64,000 bases of DNA from Ensifer adhaerens (GTDB lineage Bacteria > Pseudomonadota > Alphaproteobacteria > Rhizobiales > Rhizobiaceae), in the NCBI RefSeq assembly GCF_000697965.2, contig NZ_CP015880.1, positions 2,356,001 through 2,420,000 on the forward strand, in the 5' to 3' direction. Every line of letters starts with the position of its first letter. Position 1 is the first letter of the stretch. The notes under the pieces are model-generated. The model saw nothing but the letters and a program-made list of their open reading frames with translations, had not been told where the DNA came from and did not search any database. Positions 43,273 through 52,196 of this stretch are shown here, in pieces. The position numbers and the translations under genes were made by a program.

Positions 43273-45716
43273 GCGCGCAGTCTTTCATTGGAGGGATCCC
43301 AGAGCGGCTGGTCGGCCTCGACCGTCGCCTTGAAGCGATCGCCGAAGATCTCGACCTCGATCTCGTTGCCGGGCACGGCGAGATCGGCGCGCAGCATGCC
43401 GAGCGCGATCGACTTGCCGACGCGGTAGCCCCAGTTGCCCGAGGTGGTCTCGCCGACAACCTGGCCGTCCGACCAGAGCGTCGACATATAGGGCGCATCG
43501 CAGCCGTCGGCGGCGACGGTCAGCGTCACGAAGCGTTTGGAAACGCCCTGCTGCTTCTCACGCTCCAGCGCCGCCTTGCCCTTGAAGCCGGGCTTGCCCC
43601 AGTCGACGAAGCGCTCCAGCCCACCCTGCAGGATGGTGTAGTCGGTCGACAGATCGCCCTTCCAGGCGCGGTAGCCCTTCTCGATGCGCAGACTGTCGAG
43701 CGCTTCCATGCCGAAGGGTTTGAGGCCATGCTTCTGACCGGCCGCCCAGACGGCGTCGAAGATGGCGGCCGTATCCTCCACCTTGGTATGGATCTCCCAG
43801 CCGAGTTCGCCGGCGAAGGAGACGCGCACGAGCTGGCAATAGCGCCCGGCGATCTGCGCCGTCTGGTGCGTGAGCCAGCCCTTGGCGAGATCCGCTTCGC
43901 TGACCTCGGCGAGGATCGCGCGCGACTTCGGCCCGGTCAGGATCTGGCAGGAGAAGGACTTGGTGACGTCGTCGATGGTGAAGGCGGCGTCGGCCGGCCG
44001 GTGCTTCATCAGCCATTCGAAATCGTGCCACTGCGCGGTTGCGGCGGTGATGAGGAAGAAGAAGTCTTCGTCGAGCATCATCACCGACATCTCGGTAACG
44101 ATCCGGCCCTTGTCGTCGGCGAAATAGGCCAGGCCGATGCGCCCAGGCTTCGGCACGCGGCCTGTGATGAGGCCGGAGAGCCATGCGGTCGCGCCCTCGC
44201 CCTTTACCCGGAAGCGCGAGAAGCCCGGCAGGTCGAGTATGCCGGCGGCATCGCGCACGGCCAGGCACTCTTCTTCGATGCGCTTGGCCCAAGGCCCTTC
44301 GCGGCCCCAGGTCTGCGTCGCCTCTTCCGAGGTGTCGTCGCCTGGTTTGGCGTACCACATCGCACGCTCCCAGCCGTTATAGGGCTTGAACTGGGCGCCG
44401 AGGGCGGCGATGCGGTCGTGGATCGGCGATAACTTCTTGCCGCGCCCGGCTGGCCAGTAATGCTTCGGAAAGTGCATCGCGTATTCGTGGCCGTAGATCT
44501 CCATGCCCTTGGCGATGCAATAATCCTGGTCGGTATAGTCGGTGTAGCGGCGCGGATCGCAGGACCACATGTCCCACTCCGTCTGGCCCTCGGTGATCCA
44601 TTCGGCGAGCACCTTGCCGGCGCCACCCGCCTGGCAGATACCGAAAGTGAAGACGCAGGCTTCGAAGGCGTTCGGCACGCCCGGCATCGGGCCGATCAGC
44701 GGATTACCGTCGGGTGCATAGGGGATCGGGCCATTGATGATCCGCGAAAGGCCGGCCGTGCCGAGGATCGGCACGCGCTCCACGGCATCGTTCAGGTACC
44801 ATTCCAACCGGTCGAGATCGTCCGGAAAGAGCTGGAACGAAAAATCCTCCGGCATCGGATCGTCAGGCGTTACCCAGTGGGCGCGACAGTTGCGCTCGTA
44901 GGGGCCGAGGTTCATGCCGTTCTTCTCCTGGCGGAGATAGTAGGAGCTGTCGACGTCACGAAGCAGCGGCAGCTTGTGGCCGGCCTCCTTCGACCAGGCG
45001 GCAAGCTCCGGGATTTCGTCGAACAGGATATACTGATGGCTCATCACCATCATCGGCACGTTGCGGCCAAACATCTTGCCGACCTCGCGGGCGTAGTAGC
45101 CGGCGGCGTTGACGACGTATTCGCAGCGGATCTCGCCCTGCGGCGTAGAGATGACCCATTCGTCGTTTTCGCGGCGCGCGCCCGTGACCGGACAGAAGCG
45201 GATGATCTTGGCGCCCATGTCGCGCGCACCCTTGGCGAGCGCCTGCGTCAGCTGCGCCGGGTCGATGTCGCCGTCATAGGGATCGTAGAGCGCGCCGGTC
45301 AGCTCGTGTGTCTCGAGAAACGGATAGCGGGCGCGCATCTCGTCGGGCGACAGGATATCGAGATCCATGCCCTGGTAGCGCCCCATGCCGACGACGCGCT
45401 TGAACTCCTGCAGCCGCTCCTTCGAATGGCCGAGCCGGATCGAGCCGGTGACGTGATAGTTCATCGGATAGTCGACGAGCGCGCCGAGGTCACGATAGAG
45501 CGACGCTGAATAGCGCTGCATGTTCATGATTGACCAGGAGGACGAGAAAGTCGGCACGTTGCCGGCGGCATGCCAGGTGGAGCCCGCCGTCAGCTCGTTC
45601 TTTTCCAGAAGCACGCAGTCGGTCCAGCCGGCCTTGGCGAGATGGTAAAGCGAGGAAGCCCCGATCGCTCCCCCACCGATGATCACGACGCGTGCGTGCG
45701 ACGGCAAATTCGACAT
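43269..45716 (-). CDS. Dimethylglycine/sarcosine dehydrogenase-like flavoprotein with GcvT domain (copy 1)
   Basis: This 815-residue protein is first in the operon. It has the dinucleotide motif V-V-I-I-G-G-G-A-I-G-A-S-S and the FAD-linked His in A-G-S-T-W-H-A-A-G. The C-terminal half again has GcvT domains. The chosen start at 45716 follows GAGGGAA; an upstream ATG at 45773 lacks one. Together with the next gene it should carry out two successive N-demethylations (dimethylglycine to sarcosine to glycine), although which copy does which step cannot be told. Confidence 0.86.
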   Translation of the reverse strand: MSNLPSHARVVIIGGGAIGASSLYHLAKAGWTDCVLLEKNELTAGSTWHAAGNVPTFSSSWSIMNMQRYSASLYRDLGALVDYPMNYHVTGSIRLGHSKERLQEFKRVVGMGRYQGMDLDILSPDEMRARYPFLETHELTGALYDPYDGDIDPAQLTQALAKGARDMGAKIIRFCPVTGARRENDEWVISTPQGEIRCEYVVNAAGYYAREVGKMFGRNVPMMVMSHQYILFDEIPELAAWSKEAGHKLPLLRDVDSSYYLRQEKNGMNLGPYERNCRAHWVTPDDPMPEDFSFQLFPDDLDRLEWYLNDAVERVPILGTAGLSRIINGPIPYAPDGNPLIGPMPGVPNAFEACVFTFGICQAGGAGKVLAEWITEGQTEWDMWSCDPRRYTDYTDQDYCIAKGMEIYGHEYAMHFPKHYWPAGRGKKLSPIHDRIAALGAQFKPYNGWERAMWYAKPGDDTSEEATQTWGREGPWAKRIEEECLAVRDAAGILDLPGFSRFRVKGEGATAWLSGLITGRVPKPGRIGLAYFADDKGRIVTEMSVMMLDEDFFFLITAATAQWHDFEWLMKHRPADAAFTIDDVTKSFSCQILTGPKSRAILAEVSEADLAKGWLTHQTAQIAGRYCQLVRVSFAGELGWEIHTKVEDTAAIFDAVWAAGQKHGLKPFGMEALDSLRIEKGYRAWKGDLSTDYTILQGGLERFVDWGKPGFKGKAALEREKQQGVSKRFVTLTVAADGCDAPYMSTLWSDGQVVGETTSGNWGYRVGKSIALGMLRADLAVPGNEIEVEIFGDRFKATVEADQPLWDPSNERLRA

Positions 45717-45791
45717 CAACTGTTCCCTCGTTTTGGCGAATTCTTGCCGGTGAAGCCGGGCGCCATCAAGCAACGGAAACAGGCTTTATTG

Positions 45792-45806
45792 ATCGATGCT
45801 TTCGAT
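45792..45806. promoter_or_regulatory. Candidate LysR box in the divergent glycine betaine promoter
   Basis: ATCGATGCTTTCGAT has 5-base inverted arms and spacer 5, with the A-T-C and G-A-T ends typical of LysR boxes (ATC-N9-GAT). It lies 34 bases before the LysR gene and 76 bases before the flavoprotein gene. Confidence 0.5.
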
Positions 45807-45839
45807 TAGATTGGAGCGATTGCAGCGGGAGAGAACGGC

Positions 45840-46715
45840 ATGCAGGTGGAGCTGATCGAAACCTTCCTGGACCTGATGGAGAGCCGCTCCTTCAACCGCA
45901 CCGCCGAGCGCCTGAATCTCACCCAGTCGACCGTCTCACATCGGGTGAAGGCACTGGAAGCGCAGTTCAACCGCAAGCTCTTTACCCGCAACAAGGGTGG
46001 CACCGTGCCGACGGCCGCCGGCCTGCGCTTTCTAGATTACGCAAAAGCCCTGCAAAACCAATGGCATGAGGCCACACGCGCGGTCACCAATGCCGGCGCG
46101 CTGGAGCGCTCCATGCGGCTTGGTGTCCAGCATGATCTGGCGGAAGCCTTTGCCGGGGAATGGATGGCAACGATCCGCCGGGAGCTGCCCGGCATCGAGA
46201 TCTATATGGAGGCGGACTACTCCAACCAGATGAACCGCGATCTCGGCGCTGGCGACCTGGATCTGGCGATCCTCTACACGCCCCACTACCTGCCCGATCT
46301 CTATTACGAAAGGATCGGCGATCTGCATTACGTGATGGTGAGCACGGAGGCGCAGATGCTCGCCGAGATCCGCTCCGAGAGCTACATCCGCTCAAGCTTT
46401 TCGCCAGGCTTCGATCGCGCCCACCGGCTGGCGCTGCCGCATCTCTCCGCAGCGCTGCTTGCCGCCGGCCAGAACATGGCGATCACCCGGCTGCTTCGCA
46501 CACTCGGCGGATCGGCCTACGTGACGGCAGCAACGGCCGAGCGGCTGGCGGACGATGGATTTACTGCGCGCGTTCAGGACGCGCCCGTCATCCCGCAAAC
46601 GGTCTATGCCGCCACCAGCCTGCGCACCCGCCACGCCCACCAGCACCGCAAGATCATCGCCGCCATGGCCGATCTGCTCGCGACGCTGCCGGTGCCGAAT
46701 TCGGAAGCGGGTTAA
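45840..46715 (+). CDS. LysR family regulator of the glycine betaine cluster
   Basis: A 291-residue LysR regulator: HTH at residues 1-58 (L-I-E-T-F-L-D-L-M-E-S-R-S-F-N-R-T-A, then A-L-E-A-Q-F-N-R-K-L-F-T-R) and effector domain. It is divergent from the two flavoprotein genes and presumably regulates them and the Rieske oxygenase. Its stop overlaps the stop of the convergent permease gene by 4 bases. Confidence 0.87.
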   Translation: MQVELIETFLDLMESRSFNRTAERLNLTQSTVSHRVKALEAQFNRKLFTRNKGGTVPTAAGLRFLDYAKALQNQWHEATRAVTNAGALERSMRLGVQHDLAEAFAGEWMATIRRELPGIEIYMEADYSNQMNRDLGAGDLDLAILYTPHYLPDLYYERIGDLHYVMVSTEAQMLAEIRSESYIRSSFSPGFDRAHRLALPHLSAALLAAGQNMAITRLLRTLGGSAYVTAATAERLADDGFTARVQDAPVIPQTVYAATSLRTRHAHQHRKIIAAMADLLATLPVPNSEAG

Positions 46716-47383
46716 GCCATGCGCCGCTGGATCAGCCGCTGCAGAAACATCAGGATCGAAACGATCGCGAGATAGTAGACCAGCGCTGCCGAATACCACT
46801 CGACGAAGCGGAAGCTGGAGGCGATCGCGTCGTTGACGACCGCCATGATCTCGCGCATCGAGATTACATAGGCGAGCGAGGTCAGCTTGATCAGGTTGAT
46901 GAATTCGTTGACCAGCACCGGCATGACGATGCGCAGCGCCTGCGGCAGAACCACCAGAAAGAAGGTCTGCCAGCGATTGAGCCCGAGCGCGCGGGCGGCA
47001 TCCGTCTGCCCCTGGCCGATCGCCGCAAGCGCCCCGCGCATCGCTTCCGCCATATAGGCGGCCGTGACCAGCGTAAACGCGATGAAGGCAGCGACGAAGG
47101 GCGTGTACCAGGGCGCCCGCGTGAGCCCCGGAAAGAGCTGCGGTGCGCCGTTCCAGACGATCAGGAGCACGAGGATCAGCGGCGCCGAGCGAAACAGCCA
47201 GACATAGACCTGCGCCGCTGTGCGCCTGACCGCCGCCATCGAATTGAGCGCGACGGCCAGCGGCAGGCAGAGCAGGAACGACGCCGCCTGCACCAGGATC
47301 GACAGCAGGATGGCGATGCCCGCCCCCTGCAACATGACGGGCATGGTCAGGGCATCGAAAAACAGTTTCGTATCGAAGTTCAT
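46712..47383 (-). CDS. Polar amino acid-type ABC transporter permease (HisM/GlnP family)
   Basis: A 223-residue membrane protein with five or so helices and the family loop (A-A-R-A-L-G-L-N-R-W-Q-T-F-F-L-V-V-L-P-Q-A). It follows its binding protein by 17 bases. Polar amino acid importers also need an ATPase, and usually a second permease; none is in the window, so the system uses components from elsewhere or is incomplete. Confidence 0.87.
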   Translation of the reverse strand: MNFDTKLFFDALTMPVMLQGAGIAILLSILVQAASFLLCLPLAVALNSMAAVRRTAAQVYVWLFRSAPLILVLLIVWNGAPQLFPGLTRAPWYTPFVAAFIAFTLVTAAYMAEAMRGALAAIGQGQTDAARALGLNRWQTFFLVVLPQALRIVMPVLVNEFINLIKLTSLAYVISMREIMAVVNDAIASSFRFVEWYSAALVYYLAIVSILMFLQRLIQRRMA

Positions 47384-47400
47384 GCCCCGCCTCCTTTCGC

Positions 47401-48216
47401 TCAGGAGTCGTAGTCGACGTCGAAGAGCGCCGGATCGAGCCCGTATTTCCTGGCGAGATCGCCGAAGAAGCCCTTCTCCTTGAGCGCCTTCAGCCCTGCC
47501 TTCACCGCGGCTGCATCGCCACCGTCACGGCGGCTGTAGATGCCGTATTTGAAGTCCGAGGCCCAGATATAGGGGAGCGTGAGCGCGCCGTCGGAGCGCG
47601 ACGCGCGATAGGCGCCCTCCGCCTCTTCCGTTACGGTCGCATCGACGCGGCCGACGAGCACCTGCTGGTAGGCGGCCTGCTGGGTCGGGTATTCCTGCAC
47701 ATCGACCGGCGGCAGGCCCTTGGCCGCGAGCGCCTCGTTTAAGGGCCCGATCCGCTCTTCCTTGTAGTAGGCGCCGGCTTCGAGCGCGATGACCTTGCCG
47801 CTGAGATCCTCCGGCGCCTTGATCGTATCGCTGCCCGCTTTGGTGACCATGGCGGTCGCCGATTTCATGTAGGGCACGCCGTCATAGGTCTCGCGCCGCT
47901 TGGCGTTGATGTAGATGCCGCTGACGATGACGTCGCAGCGCCCTGCCCCGAGCGTCGGCAAGAGGCCGGCGAATTCGGTGACGGTGTAGTTCACCTTCGC
48001 ATTCCATTGCGCGGCCAGCGCTTCGGCGATCTCGATGTCGATGCCGGTCGGCTTCGCATCGGCCGGATGCTCCTTGAAGGAAAGCGGCGGAAAGGCCGCG
48101 GTGGTGCAGACGCCAACCTCTCCATCGGCGGCGAAAGCCGGCGGCTCGGCCTGTGCGGCGCCGGCCGTAAGCACGGCGGTCGTCAGAAGGGTTGCGCAGG
48201 ATGCCAGTCTGATCAT
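47401..48216 (-). CDS. Polar amino acid-type ABC transporter substrate-binding protein
   Basis: The 271-residue periplasmic protein has a signal peptide (residues 1-24, ending G-A-A-Q-A-E-P) and the SBP_bac_3 pattern F-P-P-L-S-F-K-E then G-I-D-I-E-I-A-E-A-L-A. I chose ATG 48216 because GAGGGG lies seven bases upstream; in-frame ATGs at 48222 and 48231 are also possible, the last overlapping the GYD stop as ATGA. It is in one operon with a biuret-hydrolase-like amidase, which suggests an amide or carbamoyl substrate. Confidence 0.86.
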   Translation of the reverse strand: MIRLASCATLLTTAVLTAGAAQAEPPAFAADGEVGVCTTAAFPPLSFKEHPADAKPTGIDIEIAEALAAQWNAKVNYTVTEFAGLLPTLGAGRCDVIVSGIYINAKRRETYDGVPYMKSATAMVTKAGSDTIKAPEDLSGKVIALEAGAYYKEERIGPLNEALAAKGLPPVDVQEYPTQQAAYQQVLVGRVDATVTEEAEGAYRASRSDGALTLPYIWASDFKYGIYSRRDGGDAAAVKAGLKALKEKGFFGDLARKYGLDPALFDVDYDS

Positions 48217-48227
48217 CTTCATTCCCC

Positions 48228-48530
48228 TCATTGTGCTGGTGAAACGCGGCCGACGATGTCGCCATAGGTCTGGCTGTCGAAGGCAGGAAGGATGAGCGGA
48301 TCCACGAAGCCGTCGCGCCGCGCCGTCAGCACGTATTGCATCATCGACGCATTGTCCGGCATCTCGAAAACCTGGACGAAGTCATAGGTCCCGAGCGTGG
48401 CATAGAAGGCGACCGAGCGGCCGCCGAGCGCTGCGACCCGATCCTCGCTCACCTTGCGCCGGCTGCCACTATCGGCAAGCTCGGCCAGTCCCTTCGAGGT
48501 CAGTCGCATCAGCGAGATGTATCGTTGCAT
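48228..48530 (-). CDS. GYD domain protein
   Basis: A 100-residue protein of the GYD family (Y-I-S-L-M-R-L-T-S-K-G, then Y-A-T-L-G-T-Y-D-F-V-Q-V-F-E-M-P-D). The family is small, widespread and without a proven role. Here it lies between a cysteine hydrolase and an ABC binding protein on the same strand, overlapping or abutting the latter, which links it to the same pathway. Confidence 0.8.
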   Translation of the reverse strand: MQRYISLMRLTSKGLAELADSGSRRKVSEDRVAALGGRSVAFYATLGTYDFVQVFEMPDNASMMQYVLTARRDGFVDPLILPAFDSQTYGDIVGRVSPAQ

Positions 48531-48591
48531 AGGGCATCATTCCGTTGAACGGTTGGCAAAAGGCTTTGGAAATGTGAGGACCGCGCCTGGA

Positions 48592-48635
48592 GCAATTCCA
48601 GGAGAAGCGTGAAGCGGCTTTTCGCCCGGAATTGC
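48592..48635. repeat. 44-base rhizobial palindromic repeat, copy A
   Basis: The sequence begins GCAATTCC and ends GGAATTGC with an imperfect G/A-rich interior (AGGAGAAGCGTGAAGCGG). It is the reverse complement, with few changes, of the repeat at 55545-55586. It lies in the gap between the cysteine hydrolase and the GYD gene. Confidence 0.65.
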
Positions 48636-48649
48636 GCGGTGCCAGAGCG

Positions 48650-49318
48650 CTAGCGGGCGGCGGCCTTGGCCAGTCCGGCAATAACGGCATCACTGGTCGA
48701 GACCGTGCCGAAGATGCCGTTCTCGATCGAGATCATGTTGATCGCCGCCTCATGCGCCCACTGCTCGCCGCTGGCGCAGCAGTCTGAAATCGTCAGGCAC
48801 TGGAAATTGCGGTCGCAGGCTTCGCGCAGCGTCGTATGCACACAAACGTCCGTGGTGCAGCCGGTAAAGAGCATGTGGGTGATGCCCTGGGATCTCAAGA
48901 CATGCTCGAGATCCGTATAGGTGAAGGAACTGTTGCAGGTCTTGTCGATGATGACGTCGGTGTCGGCGACATCGAGTTCCGGAAGCAACTGGAAGCCGGG
49001 GCTGGAACGCAAAAGCACCTGCGTGTTCTCAAGTCCGGAGCGCTTGCGCCGCCATTTCTCGTAAGGCGTCATGTCGGCGAGATCGGCGCGGTAGCCCTGG
49101 CGCGTGTGGATGATCAGGCAGCCGGCTTGCCGTGCGGCCGCAATCACCCGGTTGACCGCGGGCACGATCGCGGCCAGCGGCGCCGGATCGTAGCCCATCG
49201 AGGCGAAGTAACCGTTGGCCGAGCAGAAGTCGATCTGCAGATCGATCACCATCAGCGCCGTCTGCGCCGGAACCAGCTTTCCATCATAAGGAAAATCAAA
49301 CGGTTGTGCCTCGATCAT
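48650..49318 (-). CDS. Isochorismatase-family amidase, similar to biuret hydrolase
   Basis: A 222-residue cysteine hydrolase with Asp in V-I-D-L-Q, Lys in I-I-D-K-T and the nucleophile in T-D-V-C-V-H-T. Its N-terminal region (P-Y-D-G-K-L-V-P-A-Q-T-A-L-M-V-I-D-L-Q-I-D-F-C) and the M-G-Y-D motif match what I recall of the biuret hydrolase BiuH of Rhizobium and of RutB-type ureidoacrylate hydrolases. N-carbamoylsarcosine is another possible substrate. It should release ammonia or carbamate. GAGGGAG precedes the start. The operon continues with the GYD and transport genes. Confidence 0.82.
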   Translation of the reverse strand: MIEAQPFDFPYDGKLVPAQTALMVIDLQIDFCSANGYFASMGYDPAPLAAIVPAVNRVIAAARQAGCLIIHTRQGYRADLADMTPYEKWRRKRSGLENTQVLLRSSPGFQLLPELDVADTDVIIDKTCNSSFTYTDLEHVLRSQGITHMLFTGCTTDVCVHTTLREACDRNFQCLTISDCCASGEQWAHEAAINMISIENGIFGTVSTSDAVIAGLAKAAAR

Positions 49319-49354
49319 TGTGTTCTCCCTCTCTCAGGCCCGATTCATAGGAGC

Positions 49355-49381
49355 AAAAATCGATTGGGAATAGCGATTTTT
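49355..49381. promoter_or_regulatory. LysR-type operator between the amidase and LysR genes
   Basis: AAAAATCG and CGATTTTT are perfect 8-base arms with an 11-base spacer. The ATCG-N11-CGAT core resembles a LysR/GcvA binding site. It lies in the AT-rich middle of the divergent gap. Confidence 0.6.
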
Positions 49382-49454
49382 TATGCTTGATATTGTGCAG
49401 TCTGGCTAAACGATTTCACGCCGTGAGGGGCGCGATCAGAGCGGGAGGGCTCAC

Positions 49455-50369
49455 GTGAAGGCGTTGCATTTCCTGCCCTATATCCGGGCGTTCGAGGCGG
49501 TCGCGCGCATCGGTTCCGTGCGCCAGGCGGCGGATGAGCTCGGCTTGAGTCCCGGCGCCGTGTCGCTGCAGCTGCGCCGGCTCTCGGAGACGACCGGCCT
49601 GACGCTGCTTGAAAAATCCGGCCGCAACATCAAGCTCACGGCCGCCGGCCGCGAGTTCGCGCAGACGGTTTCCCACGCGATCGGCAACCTTGCCGCCGCC
49701 GTGGAGGACGGCACCGACCGACGGCTCGAAAGCCACCAGCGCAAGCTGACGGTCGGCCTGCCCCCGGCGCTCGCGATTGCCTGGATGGCCGGCCTCCTCG
49801 TACAGTTCGCGGGTGCGCGCGGCGTCACCGATCTTTCGATGCGCAATTGCATCCGCGCCAGCGACGTCGTCTGGGACGATGTCGATCTCGCCGTCGTCTA
49901 CGACAATCCGCCCTTCGACGGCCTGTGGTGGCAGCCAGTCAGCGACGTGAAGCTCAGGACGGTCTGCTCGCCGCTCCTCTTCCCCCGGCTTGAAGGCCCG
50001 CTGCGCGAGCGGAAGCTGCGCGACGTCACGCTGCTGCATGAGGATGACGGCCGGGAATGGACGCGCTGGTCGGCCGCATCGCGCATTTCGCTCGAAGGCA
50101 GCCGGAGCGTGCGGGTGCAATCGGTCGCGATCGCCGTCGCCTCGGCGCTACAGGGCCAGGGCATCGCGCTCGTCTCAGACGTGCTGACACGCTCCTATCT
50201 CTACGAAGGACGCCTGATCCAGCCCTTCCCGACGGCGATACCGGCCTCGGCCGGCTACTATCTGCTCTGCCCGACGGAAAAGGCGGAGGAGCCGCTGATC
50301 CAGGCCTTCGCCAACCAGATCGCCGCGCACCTGCGTGGCGAGCGGTCCGGCGACAAGCAGGCTCAGTAG
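49455..50369 (+). CDS. LysR family regulator, GcvA-like
   Basis: This 304-residue regulator starts with GTG 49455, six bases after GGGAGG. The N-terminal HTH has the GcvA-like beginning L-P-Y-I-R-A-F-E-A-V-A-R-I-G-S-V-R-Q-A-A-D-E-L. The effector domain follows. It is divergent from the amidase/GYD/transport operon, with a clear palindrome between, so it most likely regulates it. Its end overlaps the convergent membrane hydrolase by 7 bases. Confidence 0.87.
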   Translation: MKALHFLPYIRAFEAVARIGSVRQAADELGLSPGAVSLQLRRLSETTGLTLLEKSGRNIKLTAAGREFAQTVSHAIGNLAAAVEDGTDRRLESHQRKLTVGLPPALAIAWMAGLLVQFAGARGVTDLSMRNCIRASDVVWDDVDLAVVYDNPPFDGLWWQPVSDVKLRTVCSPLLFPRLEGPLRERKLRDVTLLHEDDGREWTRWSAASRISLEGSRSVRVQSVAIAVASALQGQGIALVSDVLTRSYLYEGRLIQPFPTAIPASAGYYLLCPTEKAEEPLIQAFANQIAAHLRGERSGDKQAQ

Positions 50370-52048
50370 CGACCCTTGAGCAGCGCCTTCAGCCGCTCGG
50401 CGTCCGCCTCGCTGACATCAGCCGGTGCCATCACCTGCATCCACGCGTCGATATAGTGCTCCGGCGCATAGACATGGCCGTAGCCGATCGGCGAGGTCGT
50501 CGCGAGCGCCATGTCGGCAAGCAACTGAAACATGGTGACGACGGGGAACCATCTGAGCGCAGGAGAGACGTCGGCACCGCGCGGCGCCTTCATCCAGTCG
50601 GGCTCGCGGTAGAAGGAGTATGGATCGAAGAAGGTGATCGGATCACTGGCATATTGCAGATAGACGATGCGGACATTGCCCCAGGTCGCGCCCGGGATGT
50701 TCAGCGCATTCTCCTGATTGGTGAAACGGATCACCGAGCCGTCGCGATAAAGCGGCCGCCATTCCGGCGAGCCCGGATTGCGGTTTCGGGTGATCTGCAG
50801 CCAGGTCTTGGTCGGGAACGGCGAGCCGACCCAGAGCGCGCCCTGGAACGGATCGCTGATGATATCGAAGGGATCGACCGAGCCTTGCGAGTTCATCGAG
50901 CCGAGGCTGAGGCCATAGAGATAGAGCTTCGGCCTTCTGTCCTTCGGCAACGTCGTCCAGTAGCCATAGACCGCATCGAAGAGCGCATCGGCAGTCTCCG
51001 CGCCATATTCCGGCTCGACCAGCAGCGACAGCCAGCTCGTGAGATAGGAATACTGCACCGCGACGCTGGCGACATCGCCCTTCAGCAGATATTCGAGCGA
51101 ATCGAGGCCCGGCGGGTCGATCCAGCCGGTGCCGGTCGGCACCACGATCAGAAGGTTCGATCGCTCGAAACCACCGACGCGCTTCAATTCCTCCAGCGCG
51201 AGCTTCGCCCGCTCCTTGGCGGTCTCGGCCGAGTTGAGACCGGCGTAGACGCGCAATGGCTCTTGTGCCTCTCCGCCGAAGAAGCCGCCGATGTCCTTCG
51301 CCGTCGGACCGGAAGCGATGAACTGGCGGCCCTGGCGGCCGAGTTCGTCCCACGTCATCAGCGACGCGCTGCTGCCGGTCTTCAACGGATCGGTCGGCGG
51401 CGCGACATCCGGATCGATCAGCGCGTCCAACCGCTGGAACGAGCTGTCGGCCGCATGCAGCGCGAAGCGGAAGATGACGCCGTCAACGGCGGACCAGAAC
51501 AGCGCGACGGCGGCAACGACGGCTGCGACCTTTGCCAGCGGCCGGGTCAACACATGCTCGAAGCGGCGGGTCAGAAACCGGAAGGTCAAGCGGAACAGGC
51601 GCGCGATGAGCACGATGGCGACAAACACGAGTGCCGCGATCAGCCCGAGCTTGAACGGCTCAGCACTTTCGACCGGGTCGAGCCCCATGATCTGCCGCAC
51701 CGTGTTCTGCCAGTAGGCGGTGCGCCAGAGGAAGGCGAGCGCAACCGCGGTGCAGCCGAGCGCCGCTAGCACCTTCACCGTAAGGCCTGTGCGGCCGCGG
51801 ATCTCCGGCAGGTCGAGCAAGGACCACAGCCAGCGCAACAGTACGCCGATCGCATAGCCGGCGGAAAGCGACAGGCCCGAAATCACCGCCTGCACCACAT
51901 AGGGCCGCGGGATGAGGCTCGGCGTCAGCGACATGGCAAAGAAGAAGACGCCGACGATGAGCCCCGTGGTCGAGAACGATGCCAGCAGCGTCGAGAGAAA
52001 ACGCGGCATCGGCAACCTCGACAGCGGCGTCTGTTGAAGATGGTCCAT
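50363..52048 (-). CDS. Membrane-anchored alpha/beta-hydrolase (Abhydrolase_9 family)
   Basis: A 561-residue protein. The N-terminal 210 residues contain about five hydrophobic segments; the C-terminal part is an alpha/beta-hydrolase domain with the nucleophile elbow G-L-S-L-G-S. This is the PF15420/PF10081 pair found together in many actinobacteria and rhizobia; the substrate is not known. ATG 52048 is the longest start; ATG 52009, with GAGG before it, is an alternative. It is followed on the same strand by no other gene; the MscS channel lies 148 bases upstream. Confidence 0.8.
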   Translation of the reverse strand: MDHLQQTPLSRLPMPRFLSTLLASFSTTGLIVGVFFFAMSLTPSLIPRPYVVQAVISGLSLSAGYAIGVLLRWLWSLLDLPEIRGRTGLTVKVLAALGCTAVALAFLWRTAYWQNTVRQIMGLDPVESAEPFKLGLIAALVFVAIVLIARLFRLTFRFLTRRFEHVLTRPLAKVAAVVAAVALFWSAVDGVIFRFALHAADSSFQRLDALIDPDVAPPTDPLKTGSSASLMTWDELGRQGRQFIASGPTAKDIGGFFGGEAQEPLRVYAGLNSAETAKERAKLALEELKRVGGFERSNLLIVVPTGTGWIDPPGLDSLEYLLKGDVASVAVQYSYLTSWLSLLVEPEYGAETADALFDAVYGYWTTLPKDRRPKLYLYGLSLGSMNSQGSVDPFDIISDPFQGALWVGSPFPTKTWLQITRNRNPGSPEWRPLYRDGSVIRFTNQENALNIPGATWGNVRIVYLQYASDPITFFDPYSFYREPDWMKAPRGADVSPALRWFPVVTMFQLLADMALATTSPIGYGHVYAPEHYIDAWMQVMAPADVSEADAERLKALLKGRY

Positions 52049-52196
52049 GGCGTCGGGTCCCCACTGATGCTGGCACGGTCACCGGAACGACTGCGGGCTG
52101 TTCCGGCGCCGGCAATGTCGCTTCCCCGGCGTGTCCAGTCAATCGCCACAACCGCAAGACACCCTGACGCGAACCGGCCGACGGGCACTTCGGCCC

